The position numbers and the translations under genes were made by a program. A DNA stretch of 58,808 nt from Planctomycetaceae bacterium (lineage in GTDB: Bacteria > Planctomycetota > Planctomycetia > Pirellulales > Pirellulaceae): positions 1 through 58,808 of the forward strand of contig SXOA01000110.1 of NCBI GenBank assembly GCA_005778405.1, read 5' to 3'. Below, piece after piece: positions 8,778 to 18,624 of the stretch (its first letter is position 1; each line of letters opens with the position of its first letter). Below the pieces are notes generated by a model. It did not search any database. It had not been told where the DNA came from and was given only the letters and a program-made list of their open reading frames with translations.

Positions 8778-8892
8778 CCTGACAAGAGTGGTTGAAACTC
8801 TCTTTGTAGATTGCGTTTTTTCGTCTCCGCAACTACGTTAGTTCTATACCTCTCTGCCGAACTCGCCCGCCTTCCCATGCCACGGCACCGCC

Positions 8893-11800
8893 ATGAACCC
8901 CATCGTCTTTGCCATGCGGCGGCCGATGACCGTGATGGTGGCCCTGACGGCGGTCGTTCTGGCCTGCCTGGCGGCCGTGCGGCCCAAGCAGCTTGATCAG
9001 TCCCTGGCGAAAGTCGGCATCGAGCTGCCGCTCAAACGGATGCCGGTCGATATCTTTCCGGCCCTTAACCTGCCGGTGATCTACGTTTGCCAGCCGTATG
9101 GCGGCATGGACCCGGCTCAGATGGAAGGGCTGATCACCAACTACTACGAGTACCACTTCCTCTACATCAGCGGCATCCATCATGTCGAGAGCAAGAGCGT
9201 GCAGGGGAACGCCTTGATGAAGCTCTTCTTCCATCCGGGGACGAATATGTCTCAGGCGATGGCGGAGACGATTAACTACGTCAACCGTTCGCGGGCTTTC
9301 ATGCCGCCGGGGACAGTCTCGCCGTTCGTCATGCGGTTTGATACCGGCAGCGTTCCCGTCGGCTATCTGGTGCTATCGAGCGAAACGAAGACGATCTCGG
9401 AGATTCAGGATCAGGCCCTCTTTAAGGTGCGACCGCTGTTCGCGGCACTTCCCGGCGTATCGGCCCCGCCACCCTTTGGCGGCAGCTCTCGGACCGTGGT
9501 GGTGCGGGTCGATCCCGATCGGCTGCGGGCCTACGGCATATCCCCAGATGATGTCGTGAGCGCTCTGACCAGCGGAAATACCGTAAGCCCCTCGGGCAAT
9601 CTGCACATCGGCGACCGCTACCCGATCGTTCCGACCAACGCGATGGTCAAGGAGCCGCGCGAACTCGGCAGCATTCCTATTCGCACGGGCACTTCCACCG
9701 TCTATTTGCGCGACCTGGGAACGATTGACGATGCAGCCGACATCGCCACGGGCTATGCCCTGGTCAACGGACGGCGGGCGGTCTACATCCTGGCGACCAA
9801 GCGGGCTGACGCGTCCACGATAAACGTCATCGACGAGATCAAACGGGCACTGCCCAGCATGCAAAGGGAGCTGCCGCCGGACATCAAGGTGAGCTTTGAA
9901 TTTGATCAGTCGCCGTATGTAACACGCGCCATTCAAAGCTTGTTCATCGAGGGGACTTTGGGAGCCATCCTGACAGGGCTGATGGTGCTGCTGTTCCTGC
10001 GGGACTGGCGCAGTGCCGTGGTGGTGGTGGTCAATATCCCTCTGGCGATCATGTCCGCGATTGTCGGCCTTTGGCTCTGCGGACAAACCATCAACTTGAT
10101 GACGCTGGGAGGCCTGGCACTCGCCGTGGGGATTCTGGTAGATGAAGCGACCGTGGAAATCGAGAACATCCATGCCCAGTTTCAGCATACCGACTCCATC
10201 GCCTGGGCCGTCCGCCAAGGAAATGCCCAGACCGCCGTGCCGCGCCTCTTGGCGATGCTGTGCATTCTGGCCGTCTTTGTGCCATCGTTTTTCATGACGG
10301 GTGCTCCGCGAGAACTATTCGTGCCGCTGTCCCTGTCGGTCGGGTTTGCGATGGTTGCTTCCTACGTCCTGTCCAGCACGTTTGTACCGGTAGTGGCCAC
10401 CTGGTTGCTCAGGCATTATCCGCATGTTGAGCGTCAGGCTCCTCGGACCCGGCTGGGACGGATCCTGTGGCTATTCTCGCTTGACGCAGTCCGGAGCTTT
10501 TATGCCGGCCTCACGCAGCGTCTTGTGAACTGGCGGTGGCTGGTCGTGCCGTCGTACATCGCCCTGTGCGGCATCTTCATCGTGAATTTTTGTCCTAAGC
10601 TGGGGCTGGAGATTTTTCCCAAGGTGGATGTCGGCGAGTTTCGCCTCCGACTGCGAGCGGAAGACGGGACGCATATCGAGAAGACGGAGCGAATCGCCCT
10701 CGACGTTTTGGATCTCATCAAGCAGAAGGTCGGGCCGCAGAACGTCGATTTGACACTGGGTTACGTCGGCACCATCCCTTCCAGCTTTCCCATCAACGCC
10801 GTCTATCAGTTTTCGCGCGGCCCGGAAGAGGCCATTCTGCGCATCGCCCTCAAGCCCCATAGCGGCATCAGCACCGAAGCGATGAAGGAGGAACTGCGAC
10901 AGGAACTGGCCGCCAAGATGCCCAAAGTCCGCTTTTCGTTCGAGCCCGCCGACATCGTCAGCGAAGTGATGAGCTTTGGCTCGCCGACCCCGCTGGAAAT
11001 CGCGGTTCGCGGCGGCAATCTCAAAGAGAACCGGGATTATCTGGCGAAAGTGGAAAAGAGCTTGAAGCAAATCCCGGAGTTACGAGACGTGCAGGTTTCG
11101 CAGTCGCTCGATTATCCCACGGTGGAAGTCAAAGTGGACCGGGAGAAAGCGGGGCAGAGTGGAGCAACGATGAGCCAGGTCACCCGGTCGGTCGTCGCCG
11201 CCACCTCGTCCAGCCGGTTTGTCGTTCCCAACTACTGGCCCGACCCCAAAACGGGCATTGGCTATCAGGTGCAGGTGGAAATCCCGCAGCGGCTGATGAA
11301 AGGTGCCGCGGAGCTCGGAATGGTCCCCGTCCAGAAGCAAACCGACCAGCCGCTGCTACTCCGGGACATTGCCCAACTCACCACGGGAACAATGCCGGGG
11401 CAGTTCGACCGTTACAACATGAAGCGAGAAATCAGCCTCACGGCGAATGTTCAGGGGAGGGACTTGGGAAGTATTTCTAGGCGAATCTCCACACTTCTGG
11501 CGGAGGTGAAGCGGAAGGATGACGCTGAAAAGACGGAACTGGAAAGGACTGGTCCCAAGCTGGGCCGCGTGACACACGAAATCCGGGGCCAGATTCCGCC
11601 GATGCGGCAGATGGTGAGCGGGCTGGGAATGGGTCTGGGCTTGGCCGTGGTCATGATCTTTCTGCTTTTGGCCGCCAACTTCCAGTCGTTGCGGCTGTCG
11701 CTGGTGGCGGTGTTTGCGGCTCCGGGCGTGATTTCGGGCGTCGTTGTCATGCTCTATTTCACGGGCACGACGATGAATATCCAGTCGTTCATCGGAGCGA

Positions 11801-12186
11801 TCATGGCGATTGGCGTGGGAATGGCCAACGCCATTCTGCTGGTTACTTTCGCCGAGAAGGCCCGCAAAGAGAATCGTGTCACGGCAGATGCCGCCGCGGT
11901 GGATGGAGCAATTCACCGGCTGCGGCCGATTTTGATGACGAGCTTTGCGATGCTGGCCGGCATGTTGCCGATGGCGCTGGCTTTGGGGGAATCGGGTCCG
12001 CAGACGGCTCCGCTGGGCCGGGCAGTCATTGGCGGTTTGATTGGTGCGACCTGCGCAACGCTGCTCGTTCTGCCGGCCCTGTTCGCCCTGACCCAGCGGC
12101 GAGCGAATGTGGCCTCGGCTTCGTTGGATCCCGCCGATCCCGACAGCGCGTACTTCCATGCGGCAGCAACCGTGGATGGGAATTAG
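8893..12186 (+). CDS. RND efflux permease (AcrB-type inner-membrane pump)
   Basis: Proton-driven inner-membrane pump of the hydrophobe/amphiphile RND class, 1097 residues. Typical order: TM1 after MNPIVFAMRRPMTVMVAL, porter-domain start RMPVDIFPALNLPVIYV, first TM cluster (about residues 350-570) with LGGLALAVGILVDEATVE, then a second porter half from about residue 570 and a second TM cluster (about 910-1070). In TM4 the usual Asp-Asp proton-relay pair reads Asp-Glu (VDE). An extra 20-25 residues in the first periplasmic segment (KQLDQSLAKVGIELPLK) are slightly unusual. First gene of a three-gene operon; the adaptor starts 2 bases after its stop. Confidence 0.95.
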   Translation: MNPIVFAMRRPMTVMVALTAVVLACLAAVRPKQLDQSLAKVGIELPLKRMPVDIFPALNLPVIYVCQPYGGMDPAQMEGLITNYYEYHFLYISGIHHVESKSVQGNALMKLFFHPGTNMSQAMAETINYVNRSRAFMPPGTVSPFVMRFDTGSVPVGYLVLSSETKTISEIQDQALFKVRPLFAALPGVSAPPPFGGSSRTVVVRVDPDRLRAYGISPDDVVSALTSGNTVSPSGNLHIGDRYPIVPTNAMVKEPRELGSIPIRTGTSTVYLRDLGTIDDAADIATGYALVNGRRAVYILATKRADASTINVIDEIKRALPSMQRELPPDIKVSFEFDQSPYVTRAIQSLFIEGTLGAILTGLMVLLFLRDWRSAVVVVVNIPLAIMSAIVGLWLCGQTINLMTLGGLALAVGILVDEATVEIENIHAQFQHTDSIAWAVRQGNAQTAVPRLLAMLCILAVFVPSFFMTGAPRELFVPLSLSVGFAMVASYVLSSTFVPVVATWLLRHYPHVERQAPRTRLGRILWLFSLDAVRSFYAGLTQRLVNWRWLVVPSYIALCGIFIVNFCPKLGLEIFPKVDVGEFRLRLRAEDGTHIEKTERIALDVLDLIKQKVGPQNVDLTLGYVGTIPSSFPINAVYQFSRGPEEAILRIALKPHSGISTEAMKEELRQELAAKMPKVRFSFEPADIVSEVMSFGSPTPLEIAVRGGNLKENRDYLAKVEKSLKQIPELRDVQVSQSLDYPTVEVKVDREKAGQSGATMSQVTRSVVAATSSSRFVVPNYWPDPKTGIGYQVQVEIPQRLMKGAAELGMVPVQKQTDQPLLLRDIAQLTTGTMPGQFDRYNMKREISLTANVQGRDLGSISRRISTLLAEVKRKDDAEKTELERTGPKLGRVTHEIRGQIPPMRQMVSGLGMGLGLAVVMIFLLLAANFQSLRLSLVAVFAAPGVISGVVVMLYFTGTTMNIQSFIGAIMAIGVGMANAILLVTFAEKARKENRVTADAAAVDGAIHRLRPILMTSFAMLAGMLPMALALGESGPQTAPLGRAVIGGLIGATCATLLVLPALFALTQRRANVASASLDPADPDSAYFHAAATVDGN

Positions 12187-12188
12187 CC

Positions 12189-13568
12189 ATGAAGAGTTAT
12201 CTGTCTTTTCAGATTTGGAATCTGCAGCTGTTTTGTCCGTTAATTCTGCTGGTTGCTGGGTGCGGTCCGGAGGCAGCGGCTCCGAAGGGGGAAGGGCACA
12301 ACGCTGAAGAATCCGCTCTGCGAGTCTCCGTCATCGCGCCGCAGAAGAAAACGCTCATCCGCCGCACCGAGCAACCGGGACAAGTGCGGGCGCTCGAAGA
12401 GACCCCCGTGTTCGCGAAAGTGACCGGATTTGTCGGCAAGGTGCACGTGGATATTGGCGATGCCGTGAAAGGTCCGAAACTCGATGACAAGGGAAACGTC
12501 GTCGAGGCGGGCCAGGTACTGTTGGAAATCGATGCCCCAGAATTGCAGGAGGACGTGCTGCAAAAGGCGGCCTTCGTCGCCCAAGCCAAATCGCAAATCA
12601 CGCAGGCCGAGGCCGCCATCAAGGTCGCCGCCGCCGCCAAGGAATCGGCAATTGCGGGCGTCGCCGAGGCGGAAGCAGCCACGCATCGGGCGGAAGCAGT
12701 GTACACACAGGCTAAGTCGGAAATGGAACGGGTGAACGTTTTGTTTCAAGAAAAGGCCAGCACGCGAAAGCTCGTGGACGAAGCCCTGAGCCGATTGCAG
12801 GAGGCGGAAGCGGCGAAGAAGGAAGTTGCCGCCAAAATTACATCCGCCCGCAGTCAGGTCGCCGAAAAGGAAGCCGGCATGGAACAAGCCGAAGCCGACT
12901 TGGCCGCGGCGAAGTCTCGGTTGGATGTGGCGGATGCGGAGGAGCGGCGGGCGAAGACCTGGCTGCAATATCTGACGGTTCGAGCGCCGTATGACGGCAC
13001 GGTGATCGCGCGGAATGTCGATACGGGGCATCTCGTCCAGCCGGGAAAAAACGCCGCCGAAAGGCCGCTGCTGGTGGTGGTTCAGGCCGATACCGTGCGC
13101 GTGCTGGTGGATATTCCCGAAGGGGACGCGACGCTGGTGCAGGCGGGATGCGAAGCCATCATTCGCACTCCAGCCGCCGGCAACGCCACCATCAAGGGTC
13201 AGGTGAAGCGGAGCGCCTGGGTCTTGCAGCCGGCAACTCGAACACTGCGTGTGGAAATCGACGTGCTCAATGAAGCGGGAAAGCTGCGGCCAGGAATGTA
13301 TGTCTACGCCGATGTGAAAGTCGCGGAGCGACCGGACGCTTGGGCTCTTCCCAAAGGAGCAATCCTGGTGCAGGACAATCAGTCGTTCTGCTTGCTTGTG
13401 AATAGCCAAAATCAGATCGAGCGATTGCCGATTCAGATTGGGATTCGAGCAGGAGAGGAAGTGGAGGTAGTCTCAGGCCTGTCGGGAAGCGAACGGGTGA
13501 TAGGAACCAATGTCGCTGCTTATCGCGAGGGGCAAACCGTGGAAATCGTCCCGGCACCGACCAAGTGA
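12189..13568 (+). CDS. RND efflux periplasmic adaptor lipoprotein (MFP)
   Basis: Membrane-fusion protein linking the RND pump to the outer-membrane channel, 459 residues. A lipoprotein signal (LILLVAGC, lipobox Cys near residue 25) anchors it. Lipoyl/barrel-sandwich half-motifs flank a long Ala/Glu/Lys-rich coiled-coil hairpin (about residues 120-255). The second half, YLTVRAPYDGTVIARNVDTGHLV, closes the lipoyl domain, followed by beta-barrel and membrane-proximal domains (LRPGMYVYADVKV). Starts 2 bases after the permease stop, indicating translational coupling. Substrates cannot be inferred. Confidence 0.94.
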   Translation: MKSYLSFQIWNLQLFCPLILLVAGCGPEAAAPKGEGHNAEESALRVSVIAPQKKTLIRRTEQPGQVRALEETPVFAKVTGFVGKVHVDIGDAVKGPKLDDKGNVVEAGQVLLEIDAPELQEDVLQKAAFVAQAKSQITQAEAAIKVAAAAKESAIAGVAEAEAATHRAEAVYTQAKSEMERVNVLFQEKASTRKLVDEALSRLQEAEAAKKEVAAKITSARSQVAEKEAGMEQAEADLAAAKSRLDVADAEERRAKTWLQYLTVRAPYDGTVIARNVDTGHLVQPGKNAAERPLLVVVQADTVRVLVDIPEGDATLVQAGCEAIIRTPAAGNATIKGQVKRSAWVLQPATRTLRVEIDVLNEAGKLRPGMYVYADVKVAERPDAWALPKGAILVQDNQSFCLLVNSQNQIERLPIQIGIRAGEEVEVVSGLSGSERVIGTNVAAYREGQTVEIVPAPTK

Positions 13569-13645
13569 AATTGCCCCCTACAATCGGCAAAATCGCTAAA
13601 CTCTTCCCCGTTTAACAGCCGATGGGATGATGGGGGGATATTCCA

Positions 13646-15175
13646 TTGCGACTGCGCTGGTTGGCAATTCTCGTTGGGCTATTGCCTGCCTCGGTGGCGG
13701 GATGCGCAGGCGCGCCTCGCGCGGCTGCCCCTGTTGAAATGCCGCCGCAGGCTTTGCCCCAGGCCGTCGCTCAGCCGGTCAGCTATCACCAGGAACTAAT
13801 CCCACCTCCTGTGACTACGGAGGAGAACGCTCCGCCCGCTCCGCTCCCCGCACCCGCGGCTCACAAGCTAGATGGCGCGATGCCTATCGATTTGGCGAGT
13901 GCGCTGGCGATGACCGATGGCCAGAATCCACAGGTTGCCCTGGCCCGCGAGCGGATTATGGAGGCCGAGGCTCAGTTATCGCGGGCACGTGCTATGTGGC
14001 TACCGTCCATTCGCGGGGGCGTTAATTACAACAAGCACGAGGGACAAATTCAGGACGTTGCCGGCAGCATCATCACCACCAGCCGGAACTCGCTCTACTC
14101 GGGACTTGGTGCCAGCGCCGTGGGTGCGGGATCGCCGGCTGTTCCAGGGCTGCTCGCGCAGTTCCATGTGACAGACGCCATTCACCAGCCGCGGATTGCC
14201 GCCAGCGAAGTCTGCGCCCGCACGTTTGCCGCGCAGGCGCAGGCCAATGACTCCACGCTGCAAACGGCGTTGGCGTATCTGGAATTGCTGCGAGCGGAGC
14301 AGGATGTGGCGATTGCCCACGAGGCGCAGGAGAACACGCTCAAACTGCAAAAGCTGACGGCTACGTACGCGAAGTCGGGGCAAGGGCAGCAGGCCGACGA
14401 TGACCGGGCGCGGGCCGAACTATCCTTGCGGGAAAATGATTTGGAGCGTGCCAGCGAAAGCGTGCTCGTCGCTTCCGCCCGCCTGGCGCAGCTTGTGCAA
14501 CTGGACCCTGCTCAGCCGCTGTCGCCGCAGGAGACCGGCGTGACGCCGCTGGAGTTGGTTCCCGATGGGGCACTGGCACAGGATTTGGTGGCGCAGGGGC
14601 TTTCCGCACGACCCGAGATCGCGGAGAACCGCTTTTTGATTGACGAAGCCGTCTATCGTTTGCGGCGGGAGCAGTGTGCGCCACTCGTGCCTAGCGTATT
14701 ATTGGCCGCAAGTTATGGCGGGATGGGAGGAGGACTCGGCGGTCGTTTCGAAAACTTTGGCGACCGTTTTGATGGCGATGCGGTCGCCTATTGGGAACTT
14801 CGCAACTTTGGCTTTGGCGATGCCGCCGCGCGCCGCGAAGCCGACTCCCGCGTAACGCAGGCCCGGCTGAAGGAAATCGCCGCATTAGATCGGGTCGCGC
14901 GGGAGATTGTGGAGGCTCACGCCCAGGTTCAAGCCCGCCGCCGGCAGATCGCCACCTCCCAGCGGGGGATTGAAGCCGCCGTGAAATCTTATGAACGCAA
15001 CCTGGCCCGCATCGAGAACACCCAGAGTCTGCCGCTGGAAGCCCTGCAGTCCATTCAGGCCCTCACGCAGGCTCGCCGAGACTATCTCCGCGCGGTCAGC
15101 GACTTCAACGCCGCGCAGTTCCAACTCTTGCATCACATCGGCGGCGACGGGGGTGCTTTCATCTCCGAGCGATAA
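13646..15175 (+). CDS. TolC-family outer-membrane efflux lipoprotein
   Basis: Channel component of the RND system, 509 residues. The start is TTG at 13646, the only in-frame start giving the lipoprotein signal (LPASVAGC). GGGGGG (13632-13637) lies 8 bases upstream, and in-frame ATG at 13622 is blocked by TGA. The body has two outer-efflux-protein repeats: about residues 70-280 (IDLASALAMTDGQNPQVALAR) and 320-500 (YRLRREQCAPLVPSVLLAASY). Both are helical with barrel insertions. Third gene of the operon, 77 bases after the adaptor. Confidence 0.92.
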   Translation: MRLRWLAILVGLLPASVAGCAGAPRAAAPVEMPPQALPQAVAQPVSYHQELIPPPVTTEENAPPAPLPAPAAHKLDGAMPIDLASALAMTDGQNPQVALARERIMEAEAQLSRARAMWLPSIRGGVNYNKHEGQIQDVAGSIITTSRNSLYSGLGASAVGAGSPAVPGLLAQFHVTDAIHQPRIAASEVCARTFAAQAQANDSTLQTALAYLELLRAEQDVAIAHEAQENTLKLQKLTATYAKSGQGQQADDDRARAELSLRENDLERASESVLVASARLAQLVQLDPAQPLSPQETGVTPLELVPDGALAQDLVAQGLSARPEIAENRFLIDEAVYRLRREQCAPLVPSVLLAASYGGMGGGLGGRFENFGDRFDGDAVAYWELRNFGFGDAAARREADSRVTQARLKEIAALDRVAREIVEAHAQVQARRRQIATSQRGIEAAVKSYERNLARIENTQSLPLEALQSIQALTQARRDYLRAVSDFNAAQFQLLHHIGGDGGAFISER

Positions 15176-15207
15176 GTGACCGCAGTCACGGGCAGCCCGT
15201 CACAGTG

Positions 15208-16449
15208 CTAACTACCGACAGTTATCGTTATCAGGTCCGCGCCGTTCCACGCATACCCCGCCGGATTCCAAGCGATCGAGCCATCCAGCGGCTGGGTGCG
15301 GCCCTGTGCATCGACGGCGCGGGCGAGAATCGTCTGAGAGCCTTTGGCAAATTCGATCGTGAGACTCCAGGGATGCCAGGCAAAGGGGCTGGTGGGCTGC
15401 TGCAGTTTGGATTTCCGCCACGAATCGCCGCCGTCGGTGGAAACTTCGACCGCTTCAATCCTGGCCAGGCCGTCGTTCCAAGCGACTCCGCGGATTTCGA
15501 CTTTCCCCGCGGCAACCTGCTCGCCATCGAGCGGAGCAAAGATCACGCTTTTGATCCGCATGTTCCAGTTAGGCTCGCTGTTGCCGAGCGTGGAGGTGAA
15601 TTTGCTCCCTGGAGAAAGCGGTTTGAGCGGGGTGCGATATCGGACGACGTGATGATGATTCGTTGATTCCTGCTCTTCGAACCGGAGCCTGCTGAGCCAT
15701 TTGACGTTCATCGTGGCGTAATAGCCGGGTGTAATCAACCGCAGCGGCCCGCCATGCACTTTGGAAATCAACTCACCGTTCATCGAAAGGGCCAGGATCG
15801 AGCGTTCCAATGCGTCGGCAAGCGGAACGCTGTGCTCAAAATCCGCGTCCCCCGCCTTGACGGGCGTGTCCTTTCCCTCGGCGGCAATGAACCTCGCTTC
15901 CGGCCAGACCTTCACCCTCAGGTGATCGAGTAGTGTCTTCAGCCGCACCCCTTTGAACTTGACGTTTCCCATCGCTCCGTGCTGCCACTGCACTCCGTCC
16001 GCCCTCACGGTCTTGGAAAATTTGCTCCGCCCGTTTCCGGAACATTGCAGCACCAGTTCCAGCTCTTCCTGCGGAAGCTTTCCGAGTTCAGCCCCCGGCA
16101 CCGCTTGCGGCTTCTCGATCATTCCATCCAGTGCCAGTTGCCAGTCGCCAATCTCCGCTCCGTCCGTGGTGAGAGTCTCGGGCAGGAACTGGTTATTCCG
16201 GACGAAGAGCAGCTCTTTGGGCGTCAATGATTGCTCGCGCAATAGCGGCAGTGGAGTTTCGATTTCCCCCACCTTGGCATTGTGCACCATCAGCCGCTTG
16301 TCCTTCCCGCGAATGAACTGATCGGCTGAGGGCGTCCTTTCTTCGTCCGCTGCACCTATCGTCAGACGAGGGACCAATGCCGACCCAGCCGCGAGGGCCG
16401 AAGCCTGCTGAAGAAATCGCCGCCGCCGATGCAACTCAGTGAGTGTCAT
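15208..16449 (-). CDS. Sulfite-oxidase-type molybdopterin enzyme, Tat-exported
   Basis: Predicted periplasmic molybdenum-cofactor oxidoreductase of the sulfite oxidase / SorA family, 413 residues. The N-terminus carries a twin-arginine signal (RRRRFLQQASALAAGSALV). The Moco domain (about 70-270) contains ELELVLQCSGNGRS, with Cys136 as the likely Mo ligand, and HGGPLRLITPGYYATMNVKWL. The C-terminal dimerisation domain follows (about 290-410; GVAWNDG, VEVSTDGGDSW, WSLTIEF). It lacks an N-terminal cytochrome b5 domain, so an external electron acceptor is needed. No cytochrome partner is adjacent. Convergent with the efflux operon, 32 bases apart. Confidence 0.9.
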   Translation of the reverse strand: MTLTELHRRRRFLQQASALAAGSALVPRLTIGAADEERTPSADQFIRGKDKRLMVHNAKVGEIETPLPLLREQSLTPKELLFVRNNQFLPETLTTDGAEIGDWQLALDGMIEKPQAVPGAELGKLPQEELELVLQCSGNGRSKFSKTVRADGVQWQHGAMGNVKFKGVRLKTLLDHLRVKVWPEARFIAAEGKDTPVKAGDADFEHSVPLADALERSILALSMNGELISKVHGGPLRLITPGYYATMNVKWLSRLRFEEQESTNHHHVVRYRTPLKPLSPGSKFTSTLGNSEPNWNMRIKSVIFAPLDGEQVAAGKVEIRGVAWNDGLARIEAVEVSTDGGDSWRKSKLQQPTSPFAWHPWSLTIEFAKGSQTILARAVDAQGRTQPLDGSIAWNPAGYAWNGADLITITVGS

Positions 16450-16565
16450 AACAAACCGTCTTAACAGGCCCTAGGAACGCAGTCCGCTCAATTATGCTCC
16501 TCCGCCCCATTCTCACAAGTCGCAGTGGAATTGGCCGGTCGAGAAATTCGCCAGCTAGAGAGGAA

Positions 16566-16937
16566 TCACTGCTGCATCTTCAGAACTGCCTCCCAGGTAG
16601 CGGCTGAATCGGACGTTTGCCGGAGCTGCAAGGTTCCTTGCAGCAGTCCTCCCGCTAGTTGAATTCGCAGCAGCCCGGCGAACTCCGTGAGCACTTCATA
16701 TTCCCCCTGCTCCACCCGGCTGACCGTGCCGCGGTTGCCGCTAATCGGCCCCTCGTATTCCAGATACGCCAGCCGATGGTCCAGCAGGGCCTCCGCCGAA
16801 ACGACCTTTCCCACTGCCGGCAGCTCGGGAAGTGACCAGGTCCGCAGCGCGCCGGTAACTTCGAGCATCAAGTCGAAGTGTGTTCCCCGTTCGTGGCCGG
16901 GGGGTGTTTCGTGGCGGAGAATGACGAAGCGGGGCAT
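16566..16937 (-). CDS. Stand-alone LigD 3'-phosphoesterase-like protein
   Basis: A 123-residue protein resembling the N-terminal phosphoesterase domain of bacterial NHEJ ligase LigD, which trims 3' ends. Matches: PRFVILRHE (His8), GTHFDLMLE (equivalent of LHYDFRLE, keeping His and Asp), LRTWSLPE, and DHRLAYLEYEGPI, where LigD has the second active-site His and a Tyr. The Arg of the FRLE motif is Met here, so catalysis may be altered. No polymerase, ligase or Ku gene lies nearby. I recall similar short proteins in other planctomycetes. Function in end processing is inference. Confidence 0.8.
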   Translation of the reverse strand: MPRFVILRHETPPGHERGTHFDLMLEVTGALRTWSLPELPAVGKVVSAEALLDHRLAYLEYEGPISGNRGTVSRVEQGEYEVLTEFAGLLRIQLAGGLLQGTLQLRQTSDSAATWEAVLKMQQ

Positions 16938-17161
16938 GCCAACAATCTGGCAGCCCGCAACGCCAAACGCAAATAAATTCTGTTGTGCACATGAACAACA
17001 GAGACTGATCTCGCATTTACCGTTGGGCAGACTACGCGCAGATGCCTGCTTCGGCGAGCCAAGAGACTGCGATGACCCAGGATTCTCGGATACCGGCGGA
17101 GGCTAGGTAATGGTCCCCCCATGAGGTCCGAAGGATGAGGCATTCCAAGGTCGAAGCGTCG

Positions 17162-18610
17162 TCACGCCGGCCGCGGCTCACTTGCCTTCAGCAGCCGCTC
17201 TTGCAGGTAATCGATCGCCTTCCGCAGTTGAGGATCGGTGTAGGATGGAGGCTCCGATTCGTTCGTCTTCGCCATTGGTTCGTCTGCCGGAGGAATCGGC
17301 GGGCCGGTGGAGGGACTCGGCTCCTTGATGCTTGGCTCTGGTTTGTTCGCTTCTCCTCCTTTCTGTTCATCTTTGGGCGGAGTCAGCGTGATACGGGACT
17401 GTCCGGCATAAGTCATGATGTCGCGCTGGCGGCGAGCCTTAACCCAAGTTTCGAGTTCGTCGTTGGTCAGGTTGACTTCGAGCTCGCGATCCGGGCTCAC
17501 CCCCCAGTCATCGGTATCCTTGGCATTGGCCGCCTTATGGATGTTCTTGCCGTTGGGCCGAGTGTACTTCGCCACCGTCAGTCGCAGGGCACTCTTTCCT
17601 CCTTCTAACTTGATGATGTTCTGCACGGTCCCCTTGCCCCAGGAGCGCTGACCGGCCACAACGGCCCGCTTATGGTCCTGCAGGCAGGCAGCGACAATCT
17701 CGCTCGCGCTAGCGGAAAACTTGTCGACCAGAACGACCATGGGAATTTCGGGACTGATTTCGACTCCCTCGGTCGCCAGCGGAGGATTGGAGCGATTCCC
17801 GCCGTTCCGCCCCTTGGTAGTGACAATGACTCCTTCGTCCAGGAACTGGTCGCAGATTCTGACCGCTGCGTCGAGCAAGCCGCCGGAATTTTGTCGTAGG
17901 TCGAGGATCAGTGCTTCCACGCCTTGACCTGGCTCGCCGTAGGTTTCGAGGGCCGTTTGCATTTCGCTGGCGGTTCGCTCGCCAAAGTTGTGGATTCGGA
18001 TGTAACCGATTTTGGGCTGTTCTTGCAGGTGGAAAATCCATTTGCCGTCTTCCCCGCGAATGTCGCCATAGACCGACTCGATGGGAATCTTCGCCCGCTC
18101 CACGGGAATGTCCACATGATTGGTCTCCCCAGCGTGCATGATGCTGAGAGTGACGATGGTTCCGGCCTTCCCCTTGATGTGCTTGGTGGAATCCTTCAGG
18201 CTCATGCCGGTAGTGTCGACGCCGTCGATGGCCATGATGATGTCGTCGGGTTTGATGCCGGCCTTGAACGCCGGCGAGCCAACCAGAGGACTCTTAATCG
18301 TCAGCCGAGAGCTGGTGGGGTCGAGCTCGACGAACACCCCGATGCCGACAAAGTCCTGATCCATCTGCTCCTGGAATTGCTGGTATTCTTCCGGAGGAGA
18401 ATAGCCGGAGTATGGGTCAAGTTGCCCGACCATGCCGTCCATCGCTCCCTCAAACAGCTTCCGCTGCTCGACGTCGTCGACGTAGTCCTCCGCGATGATG
18501 TTCATCGCGTCGGTGAGAGTGGAGACGTAGCGGTTCCGCGACGCCCGCGTATAGCAGGCCACCGACAGCAGAGCCGCGAGCATGATGATGGTGAGATTGC
18601 GAAGTGGCAT
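17162..18610 (-). CDS. S41-family carboxy-terminal processing protease
   Basis: Periplasmic serine protease with a PDZ domain, 482 residues. Signal peptide or N-terminal anchor MPLRNLTIIMLAALLSVACY (Cys19 could be lipidated). An N-terminal helical region (YVDDVEQRKLFEGAMDGM) and PDZ domain (about 85-175; GIGVFVEL, SPAFKAGIKPDDIIMAIDG) precede the catalytic domain. That domain has LILDLRQNSGGLLDAAV, the nucleophile motif FSASASEI (about residue 300) and the general-base Lys in RSWGKGTVQ (about 325). A Pro/Glu/Lys-rich linker leads to the C-terminus. ATG 18610 has AGGAA upstream. The preceding gene ends 14 bases earlier, so the two are co-transcribed. Confidence 0.94.
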   Translation of the reverse strand: MPLRNLTIIMLAALLSVACYTRASRNRYVSTLTDAMNIIAEDYVDDVEQRKLFEGAMDGMVGQLDPYSGYSPPEEYQQFQEQMDQDFVGIGVFVELDPTSSRLTIKSPLVGSPAFKAGIKPDDIIMAIDGVDTTGMSLKDSTKHIKGKAGTIVTLSIMHAGETNHVDIPVERAKIPIESVYGDIRGEDGKWIFHLQEQPKIGYIRIHNFGERTASEMQTALETYGEPGQGVEALILDLRQNSGGLLDAAVRICDQFLDEGVIVTTKGRNGGNRSNPPLATEGVEISPEIPMVVLVDKFSASASEIVAACLQDHKRAVVAGQRSWGKGTVQNIIKLEGGKSALRLTVAKYTRPNGKNIHKAANAKDTDDWGVSPDRELEVNLTNDELETWVKARRQRDIMTYAGQSRITLTPPKDEQKGGEANKPEPSIKEPSPSTGPPIPPADEPMAKTNESEPPSYTDPQLRKAIDYLQERLLKASEPRPA

Positions 18611-18624
18611 GGTAAATTCCTGGT

